The notes: a model not told the origin generated them from the sequence alone. DNA of 64,000 nucleotides from Paenibacillus contaminans (GCF_003285015.1 NZ_QMFB01000037.1:621-64620); one strand, 5' to 3'; shown: positions 42,422 through 51,306, numbered from the stretch's first letter. Numbers and translations: made by a program.

Positions 42422-43492
42422 ATGTATCGTAAATTAATTCTTTTTATCATTATGCTCGCGTTGGGGATGTCTGCAACCGCGAATGCTAATATTAGCGGAA
42501 ATACCAATGCAAATGCAAGTTGGAGTGCAAGTGAAGAGATGGCTCCGTCTTTTGAATGGATGGCAGATGAACCGGCAGATGGCAAGGTCATCCTTACTAT
42601 GAGGGGAAAAAGTATCAAGGATTTATACGCTTTTGAAGCAAGGTTTACCTTTGAACCTGGCTATCTGGAGCTGGTGGAAGCCGAGGCGAATATGGAGGGT
42701 TTTTCTGTATCGCCCATTGTCAAACAAAATGAGATTACCATCGCTCACACCAAAATCGGCAATGTGAATGGTGAAAGCGGAGATATGGTCATCGGCACTC
42801 TAACCTTCAAGCTCAAAAAGCAGGGTAACTCCACTGTGCGATGGGAAGCGATCAAGGCGCTTGACCACAATTTATCCGATCAAACGTACAAAGTAGGGAA
42901 AAGCGTCACAGTGGATGCCAAACGGCTTCCAAAAAAAGGTTTCCTGGATCTAATAGGACATTGGGCCAAGGAGGATATCGAGCTGCTAGCTTCCAAGGGC
43001 ATTATAGAAGGGATGGATAATGAGCATTTTATGCCGGAAGCTCCTATAACCAGAGCTCAATTCGCTGCATTAATAGTGAGGGCACTGGAACTGAAAACAG
43101 GAGGTGCAGCCAGAAGTCCTTTTACGGATGTGGCACAAGACTCTTGGTATGAGGATGCAGTAAACAGCGCCTATTCGGCTAGAATCATTCAGGGGAAGAC
43201 AAACGTCAGCTTCGCCCCGGCAGATCCTATAACACGGGAAGAATTGGCAGTACTGCTCATGAGAGCGAAGCAATTCGCTTTGGGTGCTACATCTACAGAG
43301 AAGCTTCCGCCGGTTGAGCTGGAGTTCCATGACATAGACTCCATAAGCGATTGGGCCATGGAGGATGTTGAATTGGTTGTTCGCTCAGGTATTATGAACG
43401 GTAGAACAGACGCCAGCTTTGTGCCTCAAGGTCTGACTACCAGAGCGGAAGCTGCTGTGGTGCTTAAGAGATTGTTAGCTGTTGGCAGGTAA
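42422..43492 (+). CDS. SLH-anchored cohesin-like surface protein
   Basis: 356 residues: signal peptide (about 1-23, ending TANA), a cohesin-like beta sandwich at about 45-165 (DLYAFEARFTFEPGYLELVE, GDMVIGTLTFKLKKQG), then three SLH repeats to the C-terminus (FLDLIGHWAKEDIELLASKG, FTDVAQDSWYEDAV, DIDSISDWAMEDVELVVRSG). SLH domains bind pyruvylated secondary wall polymer, so the cohesin-like module would face outward. The gene follows the dockerin enzyme by 143 bp, and GGAAGGA precedes the ATG. The natural reading is a wall-bound receptor for the dockerin enzyme. Confidence 0.82.
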   Translation: MYRKLILFIIMLALGMSATANANISGNTNANASWSASEEMAPSFEWMADEPADGKVILTMRGKSIKDLYAFEARFTFEPGYLELVEAEANMEGFSVSPIVKQNEITIAHTKIGNVNGESGDMVIGTLTFKLKKQGNSTVRWEAIKALDHNLSDQTYKVGKSVTVDAKRLPKKGFLDLIGHWAKEDIELLASKGIIEGMDNEHFMPEAPITRAQFAALIVRALELKTGGAARSPFTDVAQDSWYEDAVNSAYSARIIQGKTNVSFAPADPITREELAVLLMRAKQFALGATSTEKLPPVELEFHDIDSISDWAMEDVELVVRSGIMNGRTDASFVPQGLTTRAEAAVVLKRLLAVGR

Positions 43493-43712
43493 GATTGAGT
43501 CGAAAACAACCGGCAGCGCCATTCATGCGGAAATCTAGTCCGGAACCGTGATTCAAGCCGAAAGCATTATGTTTCAAACCGTGAGGTAAATAGAATAATG
43601 TAATCCACCTCTGAAATGGGTTTCCGACATCTGAATACAAACAGGTAAGGGAGTACCCCTTATATAAAGATTCTCCTAAAAGAGAACCGTGCTTGATGCG
43701 CATCACGACGAA

Positions 43713-43781
43713 TTACTTCTTTTTCTTTTTGAAAACACCAAACAACACTGCCAAAATTATAACTACGATTAGAAATTTCAT
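43713..43781 (-). CDS. 22-residue single-pass membrane peptide
   Basis: On the minus strand GAGGTGATATCA precedes an ATG at 43781. The peptide is MKFLIVVIILAVLFGVFKKK with two further lysines before TAA: one hydrophobic helix and a poly-Lys C-terminus. Spacing between ribosome site and start is ideal. The composition resembles small membrane regulators or type I toxin peptides of Bacillota; no antisense RNA was identified. Too short to assign. Confidence 0.6.
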   Translation of the reverse strand: MKFLIVVIILAVLFGVFKKKKK

Positions 43782-43835
43782 TGATATCACCTCATTGTGG
43801 GATTATAGCATGATTTGCGTTGTTTGAATATTGAG

Positions 43836-44100
43836 GAACCTGGGAGACCCATTATGCACAACAAGAAAGGGTGAAGAAAAAGTTGGACTAACAAAAGTTG
43901 ATCATCCGCTCCCACCGCCAGGTGGGGGCTTTTTGACGCTCACGAAGAAGCGGATATCATCGAAGACAAGGCAATTAAGAAAACCCTTTAGGGGGAGCGA
44001 TAAAAGTGACTGGCGAAACCACGCCTTTAGGCGCTGCCAGTAACATGCTCCTTGAAGGGGTCAAATCAAACCACCAGTTGAACGGGTGGTACTGTGACTA
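43836..44100 (+). ncRNA. Candidate structured RNA with three hairpins
   Basis: CCCACC/GGTGGG at 43911-43926 is followed by GGCTTTTT (terminator-like). ACTGGC near 44008 pairs with GCCAGT near 44037, enclosing GCCT/AGGC. ACCACC near 44074 pairs with GGGTGGT near 44087. The series resembles the right end plus guide-RNA region of IS200/IS605-type elements, but no tnpA or tnpB gene is present. Class unassigned; strand inferred from the T run. Confidence 0.25.
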
Positions 44101-44154
44101 CACATACGTTTGTTCCATTATTTGTATGGTTAACAAAATTTTCATCATCTGTGG

Positions 44155-44199
44155 TGCCGCGAAGCGCGGCATGGTGGGGCTAACAGGCAGTTTAGTTAC
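44155..44199 (+). repeat. Dispersed hairpin repeat, copy 2
   Basis: TGCCGC/GCGGCA stem at 44155-44171, then GGGGCTAACAGGCAGTTTAG. The preceding CATCTGTGGTG matches CTCTGTGGTG of the copy at 53.59 kb. Confidence 0.65.
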
Positions 44200-44544
44200 A
44201 TAAAAAAGGAAGCGCCCTCAAATGAGTATGCATGAAAAGGGATACGCGAAAATGCCGTTTGTCCAGGTACAATACATACGGATTGATTTGGAAGAGTCAC
44301 AGATAAATTAAATAAAACCCATCCAATCGGGAGGATTGGTACGCCTCAAGAGGTTTTGTTCGAGCCGGACGGATCGGATTCATAAGATACCCAATAGGGG
44401 ATACAAAGTATGAGAGATATTAGTTTCGAGATCCCGATAAGTAGGTAAGCCGGCTGCCTAATAAACTGAAGCCGCTTGATTTTTCAACTTGTTAATTGGA
44501 GCAGGAGTTACTACTTAGCAAAAAAATTGTACATTAACTGAATG

Positions 44545-44574
44545 AACATCGCCAGTAATGCGGCGATGTTTTTT
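44545..44574 (+). terminator. Strong intrinsic terminator
   Basis: AACATCGCC (44545-44553) and GGCGATGTT (44562-44570) form a 9-bp stem followed by six T. The gene it serves is not evident, which supports an unrecognised transcript upstream. Confidence 0.8.
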
Positions 44575-44899
44575 ATGTCCGTGCTGGTATTGTGATATTT
44601 TAGGACTTCACGCAGTGTTAGTGTTGAGGAATTTTACGCCAAAGATCATAACTCCATATGGAAAAAGATTCTTATGTTTGTGTGTGGAAGTGTTCGACGA
44701 AACGCCGTCGGTACTTTTTTGAGTGCGGGAGCGCTCAACTTAACGGTTTGTTATTGAAACGCTTTTGAAACGGTTCTCTTGGTATATTCGTGTTGATTAC
44801 ACTACATCGATTTGGAGGAATCGGAATGGAGAAAAGAAAAGAATAATTATTTACCAACTCATTCTGATGGCTGTTTAACGTAAGAATGGAGGTGTAATT

Positions 44900-47800
44900 A
44901 TTTTTAGAAGAAGCTATAAATCATTAATTTGGATATCCATTTTTCTGATGCTGTTCGGCATAATCGCTCCGAATCTTGCTGTTGCTGAAAGCAATAACGA
45001 CGAAGGAGCCCAGCCGCAGCCTGTTTCATTCAGAGATATTCAGTCTCATTGGGCGTACAACGAAATTATGGAGCTTTCCGCAGCGGGCATCGTGGCTGGT
45101 TTCGAAGACGGGTCGTTTCAGCCTACTGGCAATGTAACACGGGAGCAGTTTCTAAAGATGCTTGTTGAGCTAAGAAAACTTCCGCAAGACTCCATGTATG
45201 TTCCGTTCGAAGACGTTGAACAGGAGCGTTGGTCTATACCCTATATAGCTGCTGGGTTAACGAACGGCATCTTGCTCCTCACCGATTTTCCAGACGGATT
45301 TAAGCCGAGCCAGCCCATTACACGTTATGAAATGGCGGTTTGGATTGTTAGAGCGTTGCAGCTACCGCCGCAAAAGGATGAGAAATTACTTGAAAATGTG
45401 AAAGATCAAGCGGATATTATGAGGAATCGCGACTTGATCGAAGCAGCGTTAGGTACGGGAATTATTCAAGGATATCCGGATGGTACGTTTAAAGGCGGAA
45501 ATAATTCTACCCGAGCTGAAGCGGCAGTTATGCTGGTACGCGCCCTTCATTATAAACCGGGGCAATTACCTTCACCGGAACCGGAAGCTACTCGAAAAAT
45601 TGTGGAATACCGACCTGAAGTGAAGCAAAGCAAGAGTACAAATTACTCCAAAAAAGATGATGTTACATGGATTATTAAGGATCCGGAATTGAAATTAAAT
45701 GTTGGCGATGTGTTTGTCATGCCTCCGAATGATGAATATTATGGCGGTATTGCAAAAAAAGTGGAGTCCGTTAGTCAGGAGAATGGCGCTCTTGTTGTGA
45801 AAACATCAGTTCCAAAGATTAGAGAAGTTTTTTCCAAGCTTGACGTGCATTCCATAGAGCCTATTAATCCGAAAATGCTCGTTCCGGCTGATCCTTCGAT
45901 CCAAATTTCGACGAATGATGTAAGCATAGAGGATACATCCTTGAAGCTGCCATGTTTCAAAATAGCTATGAAGAATGCAAGTTTCGAAGGAATTGTTCTC
46001 GACGCCGGAATGAATTTCTGTAACTTGGGGGCTATTGCAGATATCGGTCTTGATATTGACGTCGATTGGTTTGATGTGGACTTGGATTTCTACGCTAAAC
46101 TTGTGCTTACCGGAGATATAACAACGAACGTGACCGTGAAAGCAAAAGGAGCATTAACCCAGTCCAAATTTATTCCGTTGACAACTCCATTTTATGTACC
46201 CGTTTTTACCGGTGTATTCATTAAAGGGCAACTATATTTGAGAATCGATCCCGATTTTAAAGCTTCATTAGAAATCAAATTTGAAGACCGATTCCATCTG
46301 GAACAGGGCTTCAGCTATTCGATTCGTAACGGTTTCCGCCCTATTAATAACACAACGAACACGGCAACGTTAGATGTCAACTCCAATGTCAATGCCAGTC
46401 TTGCTGCCGGCCCGGATTTTCAATTAACGCTGACTTTATTGGATATAGCATATGCGGGTATAGAACTTTATCCTGGAATCCGAGCGGGCTATTATCGATA
46501 TTACGAGCAGGGGCGATGCGACAATATCCGGGTTGATGCTTTTCTCAAACTGGATGTGATCGCAGGTTATGATGTTTGGGTAGCAAAAGGGAAAGTCAAA
46601 AAGACGTTACTTGACTTGAATGCTCCGCTGTATCAGCAAGATATTCATTGTCCGCCACCGCCGGCGCCTAATAACCTGAATGCCAAATTAAATAGAGTGT
46701 TATATGAATTCGGTAAGTTTAATGAAGCCATAATAGACCGAACCGATGTTAAACTGAGCTGGGAAAAGGTTGGCGCTGCAAAGAGCTATAATGTGAAGCG
46801 ATCGGATTCACCTGGAGGTCCGTTCGTGACAAAACGCTCCAACCTTACAACAACCACGTTTACGGATACGACAGCTCAAAAAGGGAACACGTATTATTAT
46901 CAAGTCACAGCAGTGAATCAATATGGAGAAAGCGCGCCATCCCGAACCCTATCGGTTAAGATTGTGGATTTGCCCCCGCCTGAGCCTCAAAATTTAACCG
47001 CTGCAAGGGGTGGTTCAGGAGTCGTTCTCAACTGGAACAATGTTGGCGGCTTTGTCGTGTATAATGTGAAGCGAGCGAATGCAGATTCCAAAGGATTGGA
47101 AACGATAGCTACTCAAGTTACCGGCACTACGTTCACGGATACTACGGCTTCTTATCTTAAATCATACCTTTACGTCGTCACGGCAGTGGATAAATATGGG
47201 GAAAGCGGACTTAGTAATTGGGCATGGGTTGACAAGGGAATTAATGACCTGGAGATTCGCGTTATAGACCCTGAAATACTAAAACAAGGACCGATAGCCC
47301 AATTGATCATACCGCCTGCTCCTGACAATTTCATCGCTGAATCGCAAAGCGGGAAGGTCATCCTCAGTTGGAACAAAGATGACAATGTAACTAGTTACAA
47401 TGTGAAGCGATCGCATGCTTCCGAGGGCACCTATGCAACAATAAGTTCCACAGATAGCGACACGTTTACAGACACCACAGTTGAAAATGGAAAAACGTAC
47501 TACTATAAGGTCACAGCGGTGAATAATATTGGTATTGAAAGCAAAGACTCCGTTGTTAAAGAGGCTAAGCCGGAATCGGCTATTAATCTTAAAGACATCA
47601 TAATAATTAAACCGGATATACCCATAATCCCAATATTTGTGGTCTTGCCTGCTCCCGGAAATTTCAATGCAGATACGGATATAGGCAGCGGGAAAGTTAT
47701 CCTCAGTTGGAAAGCAGTTGAAGGCGCAACGGGCTATAACGTAATGCGCTCTGATGCCGCGAACGGCACGTACCAGACTATAGGCGATAAGGTGAGCGGT

Positions 47801-47932
47801 ACGACCTTCACAGATACAACGGCAGCAATTGGTAAAACGTACTACTACAAGGTCACAGCAGTGAATAATAATGGTGCAGAAAGTAAGGCAACTCCTATCA
47901 AATCAGCAGCGGCGAGTTACGGAATAAGGTAA
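44900..47932 (+). CDS. SLH and fibronectin type III surface protein; probable ATT start
   Basis: 1010 residues if started at ATT 44900. GGAGG at 44888-44892 is 7 bases before that ATT, and only this start gives a proper signal peptide (FRRSYKSLIWISIFLMLFGI, cleaved after LAVA). The first in-frame ATG (44948) lies inside the hydrophobic core and has no ribosome site. Three SLH repeats follow (FRDIQSHWAYNEIMELSAAG, FEDVEQERWSIPYIAAG, GIIQGYPDGTFKGG). Next come about 380 residues of beta-rich unknown sequence, then four fibronectin type III modules (each with a YNVKRS-type strand and FTDTTxxxGKTYYYKVTAVN). It is likely a wall-anchored adhesin or a protein that presents binding domains. Confidence 0.85.
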   Translation: MFRRSYKSLIWISIFLMLFGIIAPNLAVAESNNDEGAQPQPVSFRDIQSHWAYNEIMELSAAGIVAGFEDGSFQPTGNVTREQFLKMLVELRKLPQDSMYVPFEDVEQERWSIPYIAAGLTNGILLLTDFPDGFKPSQPITRYEMAVWIVRALQLPPQKDEKLLENVKDQADIMRNRDLIEAALGTGIIQGYPDGTFKGGNNSTRAEAAVMLVRALHYKPGQLPSPEPEATRKIVEYRPEVKQSKSTNYSKKDDVTWIIKDPELKLNVGDVFVMPPNDEYYGGIAKKVESVSQENGALVVKTSVPKIREVFSKLDVHSIEPINPKMLVPADPSIQISTNDVSIEDTSLKLPCFKIAMKNASFEGIVLDAGMNFCNLGAIADIGLDIDVDWFDVDLDFYAKLVLTGDITTNVTVKAKGALTQSKFIPLTTPFYVPVFTGVFIKGQLYLRIDPDFKASLEIKFEDRFHLEQGFSYSIRNGFRPINNTTNTATLDVNSNVNASLAAGPDFQLTLTLLDIAYAGIELYPGIRAGYYRYYEQGRCDNIRVDAFLKLDVIAGYDVWVAKGKVKKTLLDLNAPLYQQDIHCPPPPAPNNLNAKLNRVLYEFGKFNEAIIDRTDVKLSWEKVGAAKSYNVKRSDSPGGPFVTKRSNLTTTTFTDTTAQKGNTYYYQVTAVNQYGESAPSRTLSVKIVDLPPPEPQNLTAARGGSGVVLNWNNVGGFVVYNVKRANADSKGLETIATQVTGTTFTDTTASYLKSYLYVVTAVDKYGESGLSNWAWVDKGINDLEIRVIDPEILKQGPIAQLIIPPAPDNFIAESQSGKVILSWNKDDNVTSYNVKRSHASEGTYATISSTDSDTFTDTTVENGKTYYYKVTAVNNIGIESKDSVVKEAKPESAINLKDIIIIKPDIPIIPIFVVLPAPGNFNADTDIGSGKVILSWKAVEGATGYNVMRSDAANGTYQTIGDKVSGTTFTDTTAAIGKTYYYKVTAVNNNGAESKATPIKSAAASYGIR

Positions 47933-48047
47933 ACTCATTTATAACGCTCAGGCATCGTCGTGAGATAGGATGGAGTTAAATTAGCAATGTATTGCTTACC
48001 GATATCCCTTTAACATCTAACAAGTAGTTGAATATGATACCGCGAAG

Positions 48048-48103
48048 GCAGCCGGCCAAAATGGGCGGCTGCTTTTTGTTCACCTAACGGACATGATAAT
48101 TTA
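48048..48103 (+). repeat. Dispersed hairpin repeat, copy 3, acting as terminator
   Basis: GCAGCCG (48048-48054) pairs with CGGCTGC (48066-48072) and is followed by TTTTT, so it can terminate the SLH/FN3 transcript. CTAACGGACATGATAATTTA follows at 48084-48103. Confidence 0.7.
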
Positions 48104-48164
48104 ACAATAATCGATTTTAACCAAAACCTCTTGAGAATGACATGTAAGGACTTTTCCATCTAGG

Positions 48165-48788
48165 TTAACATGCGGCGAGACAGGCATCTAAAGCAGCCTC
48201 GCACAGTCTTAAGCAAGGAGGCAAAAAGAAGGGAAGACAGGCAGCTCTGCAAGCTAGTGCAGCGGCTTGACAAGCAGCTCTACATATCGAATTAGGAGTA
48301 CCCCGGTGAGGTGTGGATCGCCTGATTTCCCGAGCCAGCTTTAAAAGCAGCTGGTTTAATGCCAGCTCCAATTGTTTATCGATACGAACGCGAAGCGTAG
48401 TTCCGTTCTGGAATTTCACAGTTTTGCGAAATCCGCAACTACAGCTTGAGCTGCAAGTAAAGGGTACAATCCGCTTTCCGTTGATGAGTCCTTGGATGAA
48501 TGTCTTGCCATTTCTTTGGGTAATGGTCAAATTCGCACTAGTTATTCCGCGAATTTGTTTACCGAAAGAGGCTGTCAGACGGCTAGTATTTCTGGATACC
48601 GATTGGGTTTTAATCGTAATCAGATTACAGCCACCAAGTTGAACACTAAGTAGCGTATCATGTACGCCCGTTGCAGCATTTGTAATGAAAACCTTACTTG
48701 CTCCGAGTGTCCCCACGTTATTTCTTCGAACACTCGTTGTTGCAAACAGAGAGAAAGTTCCCTTTACTTTACGAGTCAAAACAGTCAC
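48165..48788 (-). CDS. Protein with C-terminal CxxxC helical-hairpin-like motifs
   Basis: About 207 residues from GTG 48788, preferred because AGAGGTGG is correctly spaced; GTG 48797 overlaps that site. The N-terminal two thirds are Thr/Asn-rich and beta-prone, with a CSSSCSCG cluster in the middle. The last 40 residues hold two halves, each built as C-x3-C-x6-C-x3-C: CRAACQAAALACRAAC, then CLRLCEAALDACLAAC. Such spacing predicts two alpha-helical hairpins locked by disulphides, or metal binding. No signal peptide is seen. I do not recognise the family. Confidence 0.6.
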   Translation of the reverse strand: MTVLTRKVKGTFSLFATTSVRRNNVGTLGASKVFITNAATGVHDTLLSVQLGGCNLITIKTQSVSRNTSRLTASFGKQIRGITSANLTITQRNGKTFIQGLINGKRIVPFTCSSSCSCGFRKTVKFQNGTTLRVRIDKQLELALNQLLLKLAREIRRSTPHRGTPNSICRAACQAAALACRAACLPFFLPPCLRLCEAALDACLAAC

Positions 48789-49159
48789 AAACCCCACCTC
48801 TTCCGATCGGATATGACAACTAATACATTGTCCTTACTCAGATTTGATTGTGATGTATCGTATGCTTTAAACTTGTATAATTGTTTGGACAAATGCACAT
48901 GTGAGAGTGTCACCTGCCGGCATAAATGCAGCCTTTTCTCAACTAACAGGTAGATTAGTAGAACTGAGTCAACTCTGCGCAAGGCTGATCTTCATTTTTA
49001 TGTTCTTTTATCGTCAATCCTCGTCAATGAAGCCTTACGATAACTCAATACATTGTATCCATAGTAAATAGGCCGCCCTGTTCATGGGCAGCCTTCTTGG
49101 CTTGCAATGAGTTATCTTTGGAGAAATAGGTTGTTTACAGTGAGTTTCTTGCCATCCTA
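48789..49159. other. Intergenic region with repeat copy 4 and a hairpin
   Basis: About 370 bp. The repeat-like AACTAACAGGTAGATTAGTA (48941-48960) follows a weak GCCGGCA/TGC hairpin. GGCCGCCC/GGGCAGCC at about 49072-49095 can form a terminator-like stem downstream of the GyrI-like gene. The promoter of the CxxxC protein gene should also lie here. No gene supported. Confidence 0.45.
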
Positions 49160-49636
49160 CTATTTTTTAACCACAGGGACCCAAAATTCGCCGTAGAAAG
49201 TGCCGTCACCGTTTTCTTTGCGATAAGTCGCATTTGGACCGCCGATGTAAGCATAGTCTGTGATTTGTGCCAAGACTTCACCAAAAGCACGATAAGTCAA
49301 CTGATCAAACAAAGTTTCCTTGTCGCCGGTTCCTGCAAGCACGATGTACTCGCCCTCTGGAAACTCGATGATGCGTGTTGCGTCAGCCACCGATTTGCTA
49401 GCTTCTACCGCGAAATAATTCCACGGTCTGCCTTGATAAACCTCGTTGACTGACCATTCGCGATCATCTATTGCGGCCGCCTTAAGCTTATCAAAACGCC
49501 CGTCAGCCTTAAGTCCTCCCCAAAACTCTGCTTTTTCCTTTTGCAAAGCTGGTACGTCTTGGAAATTGGAATGAATTGAAAAACCAAAAGCGGTCAATGT
49601 AAATGATTTTTTATATTCAACTGTGTAATTTGCCAT
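49160..49636 (-). CDS. GyrI-like effector-binding protein 1
   Basis: 158 residues of the GyrI-like/AraC effector-binding fold: FTLTAFGFSIHSNFQDVPAL, WNYFAVEASKSV, FPEGEYIVLAG and a C-terminal FYGEFWVPVVKK. Stand-alone members bind small hydrophobic molecules, sometimes giving drug tolerance. It is paralogous to the gene immediately upstream on the same strand; GGAGCA before the ATG is a fair ribosome site. The pair is divergent from a WYL-type regulator at 50288. Confidence 0.78.
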   Translation of the reverse strand: MANYTVEYKKSFTLTAFGFSIHSNFQDVPALQKEKAEFWGGLKADGRFDKLKAAAIDDREWSVNEVYQGRPWNYFAVEASKSVADATRIIEFPEGEYIVLAGTGDKETLFDQLTYRAFGEVLAQITDYAYIGGPNATYRKENGDGTFYGEFWVPVVKK

Positions 49637-49658
49637 GAGAGTGCTCCTTTGACTGAGA

Positions 49659-50138
49659 TTAGCCTACTACTTTTTTTACACGAAGCCACATTTCGCCGTA
49701 GAATTTACCGTCTTCAGCTGCTTTTACGAAGGTTGAGTTACCAGGGCCAACATATTTGTAGTCTGTAATTTCTTGTAGCAGGCCGCCGAAAACTTTGCCT
49801 GTTATTTCGTCAGCAAGGCGGTCTTTGTCAGCGCCATTGCCAGGAACCACGAGGTAGTCCCCAGCGAGGAAGTCGAGGATGACCGCGCCTTCCACTTCGT
49901 ATGCACCCATCACGCCGAAGCCGCGCCAGGCTTTGCCGTCGATGACGTAGTTGATTTGATATTCCTGCCCGTCAGCGAGCGCGAGAAGATCGGCAAGCTT
50001 GCCGTTTTCAGTGATTTCAGCTTTTTTCGCTGCTGTTTTTGCTGCATTACCTGCCCAATCGTTGTAGTCTTCAAGTGAAACACCGTAAGCAGTCATTTTG
50101 TAGTTTTCTGAAATGGTTTGGATGGAGTAGTTAGACAT
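49659..50138 (-). CDS. GyrI-like effector-binding protein 2
   Basis: 159 residues, paralogue of the downstream gene: YKMTAYGVSLEDYNDWAGNA, WRGFGVMGAYEV, FLAGDYLVVPGN and FYGEMWLRVKKV. AAAGGAG precedes the ATG at 50138. First gene of a two-gene operon separated by about 150 bp from the divergent regulator, so autoregulation from one intergenic region is likely. Ligand unknown. Confidence 0.78.
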   Translation of the reverse strand: MSNYSIQTISENYKMTAYGVSLEDYNDWAGNAAKTAAKKAEITENGKLADLLALADGQEYQINYVIDGKAWRGFGVMGAYEVEGAVILDFLAGDYLVVPGNGADKDRLADEITGKVFGGLLQEITDYKYVGPGNSTFVKAAEDGKFYGEMWLRVKKVVG

Positions 50139-50287
50139 TTTGATTTCTCCTTTGTCGATTTATTTTTACAAGATTGATATTATTCGATAAATGTATCAAA
50201 AAACGATACTTTTATTGAAAATTAAAAAGTAATGTAAAAACAGAATCAAAATCAGTACTGATGCTGCATTTCTGATACAATAAATTC

Positions 50288-51268
50288 ATGAAAAAGACAG
50301 AACGAGTGAACCTGATCATGCGTTTCATCAATAACCGCGCGCACTTTACGATTGCAGAGATTCAGCGGGAGTTCAAGATTTCTCGTGCGACGGCGATCCG
50401 CGACATTAACGAGATACAGGCGATGGGTTTTCCGCTGACGACCGAGCTTGGGCGCGGGGGTGGCTACAATGTCCTGCAAAATCAGTATCTGTCCGCCGTC
50501 CGTTTCACGCCAGAAGAGCTGAAAGCGATATTTATCAGCTTTATCGCCTCGAAAAATTCGCAGCTTCCTTTTTTGCAAAATCGCCGCTCCATCACTGAAA
50601 AACTCATCGGCATCGCGTCGCAAACCCAGCACGACGAGCTGATCGAGCTGAATAATATCTTGCTTTTTGAAAATACAAATCCTGCCAATCCGAATCTTTT
50701 GGAACTCGATGATGCGGCGCCTGCGGAGTTGAACCAGTTGATTTCGCTTGCTGCGCGGGATAAGCACCTGCGCTTGATTTATGAGCCGAGTCCCGGCTTG
50801 CCGCAGTTGATGGACGTTTTTTTGATTCATATTTTTAACTCAAACGCTCATTGGCTGGTCGAGGTTTATGATCTTGATATCGATGAGTTTCGTTATTTGC
50901 CTGTTGAGATGCTGCGGGATTCGGCAATTTCCGAGCAGGAGATGAAGCGGTCTGAGCAAGAGATTTTAAGCAAAAAACGGCTTGGTGCACGTGAGTCCAA
51001 TCTGGTTGTAAAGCTTGATACGACTGGGGTTCAGCGCTTTAAACGCTTACACCCACCGGGGATTATTTTGTCCTTTACAGGGATGTTCCAGTCGAGTGGG
51101 ATTTTCAATGATCAACTGGATGTGACCGATGTTGAGGCGCTAGAGTATTATGCGGATTGGCTTTTGTTTTTGGGGAAAGGGGTCGAGTTTGAACGGATTC
51201 CTGATGAGCTGCGCTTGATTTTGGAAGAGCGGTTAAGAGGAAGTGCTGACACTTTAACAAAACGCTAG
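50288..51268 (+). CDS. YafY-type HTH/WYL transcriptional regulator
   Basis: 326 residues. An N-terminal winged helix (RAHFTIAEIQREFKISRATA, IRDINEIQAMGFPLTTELGR) is followed by a WYL-like region (residues 130-220, HLRLIYEPSPGLPQLMDVFL, FRYLPVEMLRDSAI) and a C-terminal extension. WYL proteins sense nucleotides or small ligands. It most likely controls the divergent GyrI-like pair. No good Shine-Dalgarno is visible before the ATG, which lies just after TGATACAATAAATTC, so translation may be leaderless or weak. Confidence 0.85.
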   Translation: MKKTERVNLIMRFINNRAHFTIAEIQREFKISRATAIRDINEIQAMGFPLTTELGRGGGYNVLQNQYLSAVRFTPEELKAIFISFIASKNSQLPFLQNRRSITEKLIGIASQTQHDELIELNNILLFENTNPANPNLLELDDAAPAELNQLISLAARDKHLRLIYEPSPGLPQLMDVFLIHIFNSNAHWLVEVYDLDIDEFRYLPVEMLRDSAISEQEMKRSEQEILSKKRLGARESNLVVKLDTTGVQRFKRLHPPGIILSFTGMFQSSGIFNDQLDVTDVEALEYYADWLLFLGKGVEFERIPDELRLILEERLRGSADTLTKR

Positions 51269-51306
51269 GCCAAATCCAAGTTTAAAAGATAAAAATCCCG
51301 TTCCTT

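Larger units (their letters stand above)
43493..44899. other. Long noncoding stretch between two SLH protein genes
   Basis: About 1.4 kb. It holds a minus-strand 22-residue membrane peptide gene (43713-43781), a stem-rich candidate RNA (43836-44100), one dispersed repeat (44155-44199), a strong terminator (44545-44574), and a mini-ORF (44826-44846). A remnant frame reading HEEADIIEDKAIKKTL lies near 43938-43991. The 80-residue minus-strand frame at 43464-43706 looks random. Confidence 0.5.

Noticed and set aside
44750..44790. TTGAAACGCTTTTGAAACGG considered as a cre site
   Set aside because: The spacing lacks one base compared with the consensus, so it does not fit; it may be a simple direct repeat.
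44948..47932. ATG 44948 as the start of the SLH/FN3 protein
   Set aside because: It falls inside the signal peptide core, has no ribosome site, and removes the positively charged n-region that is encoded upstream.
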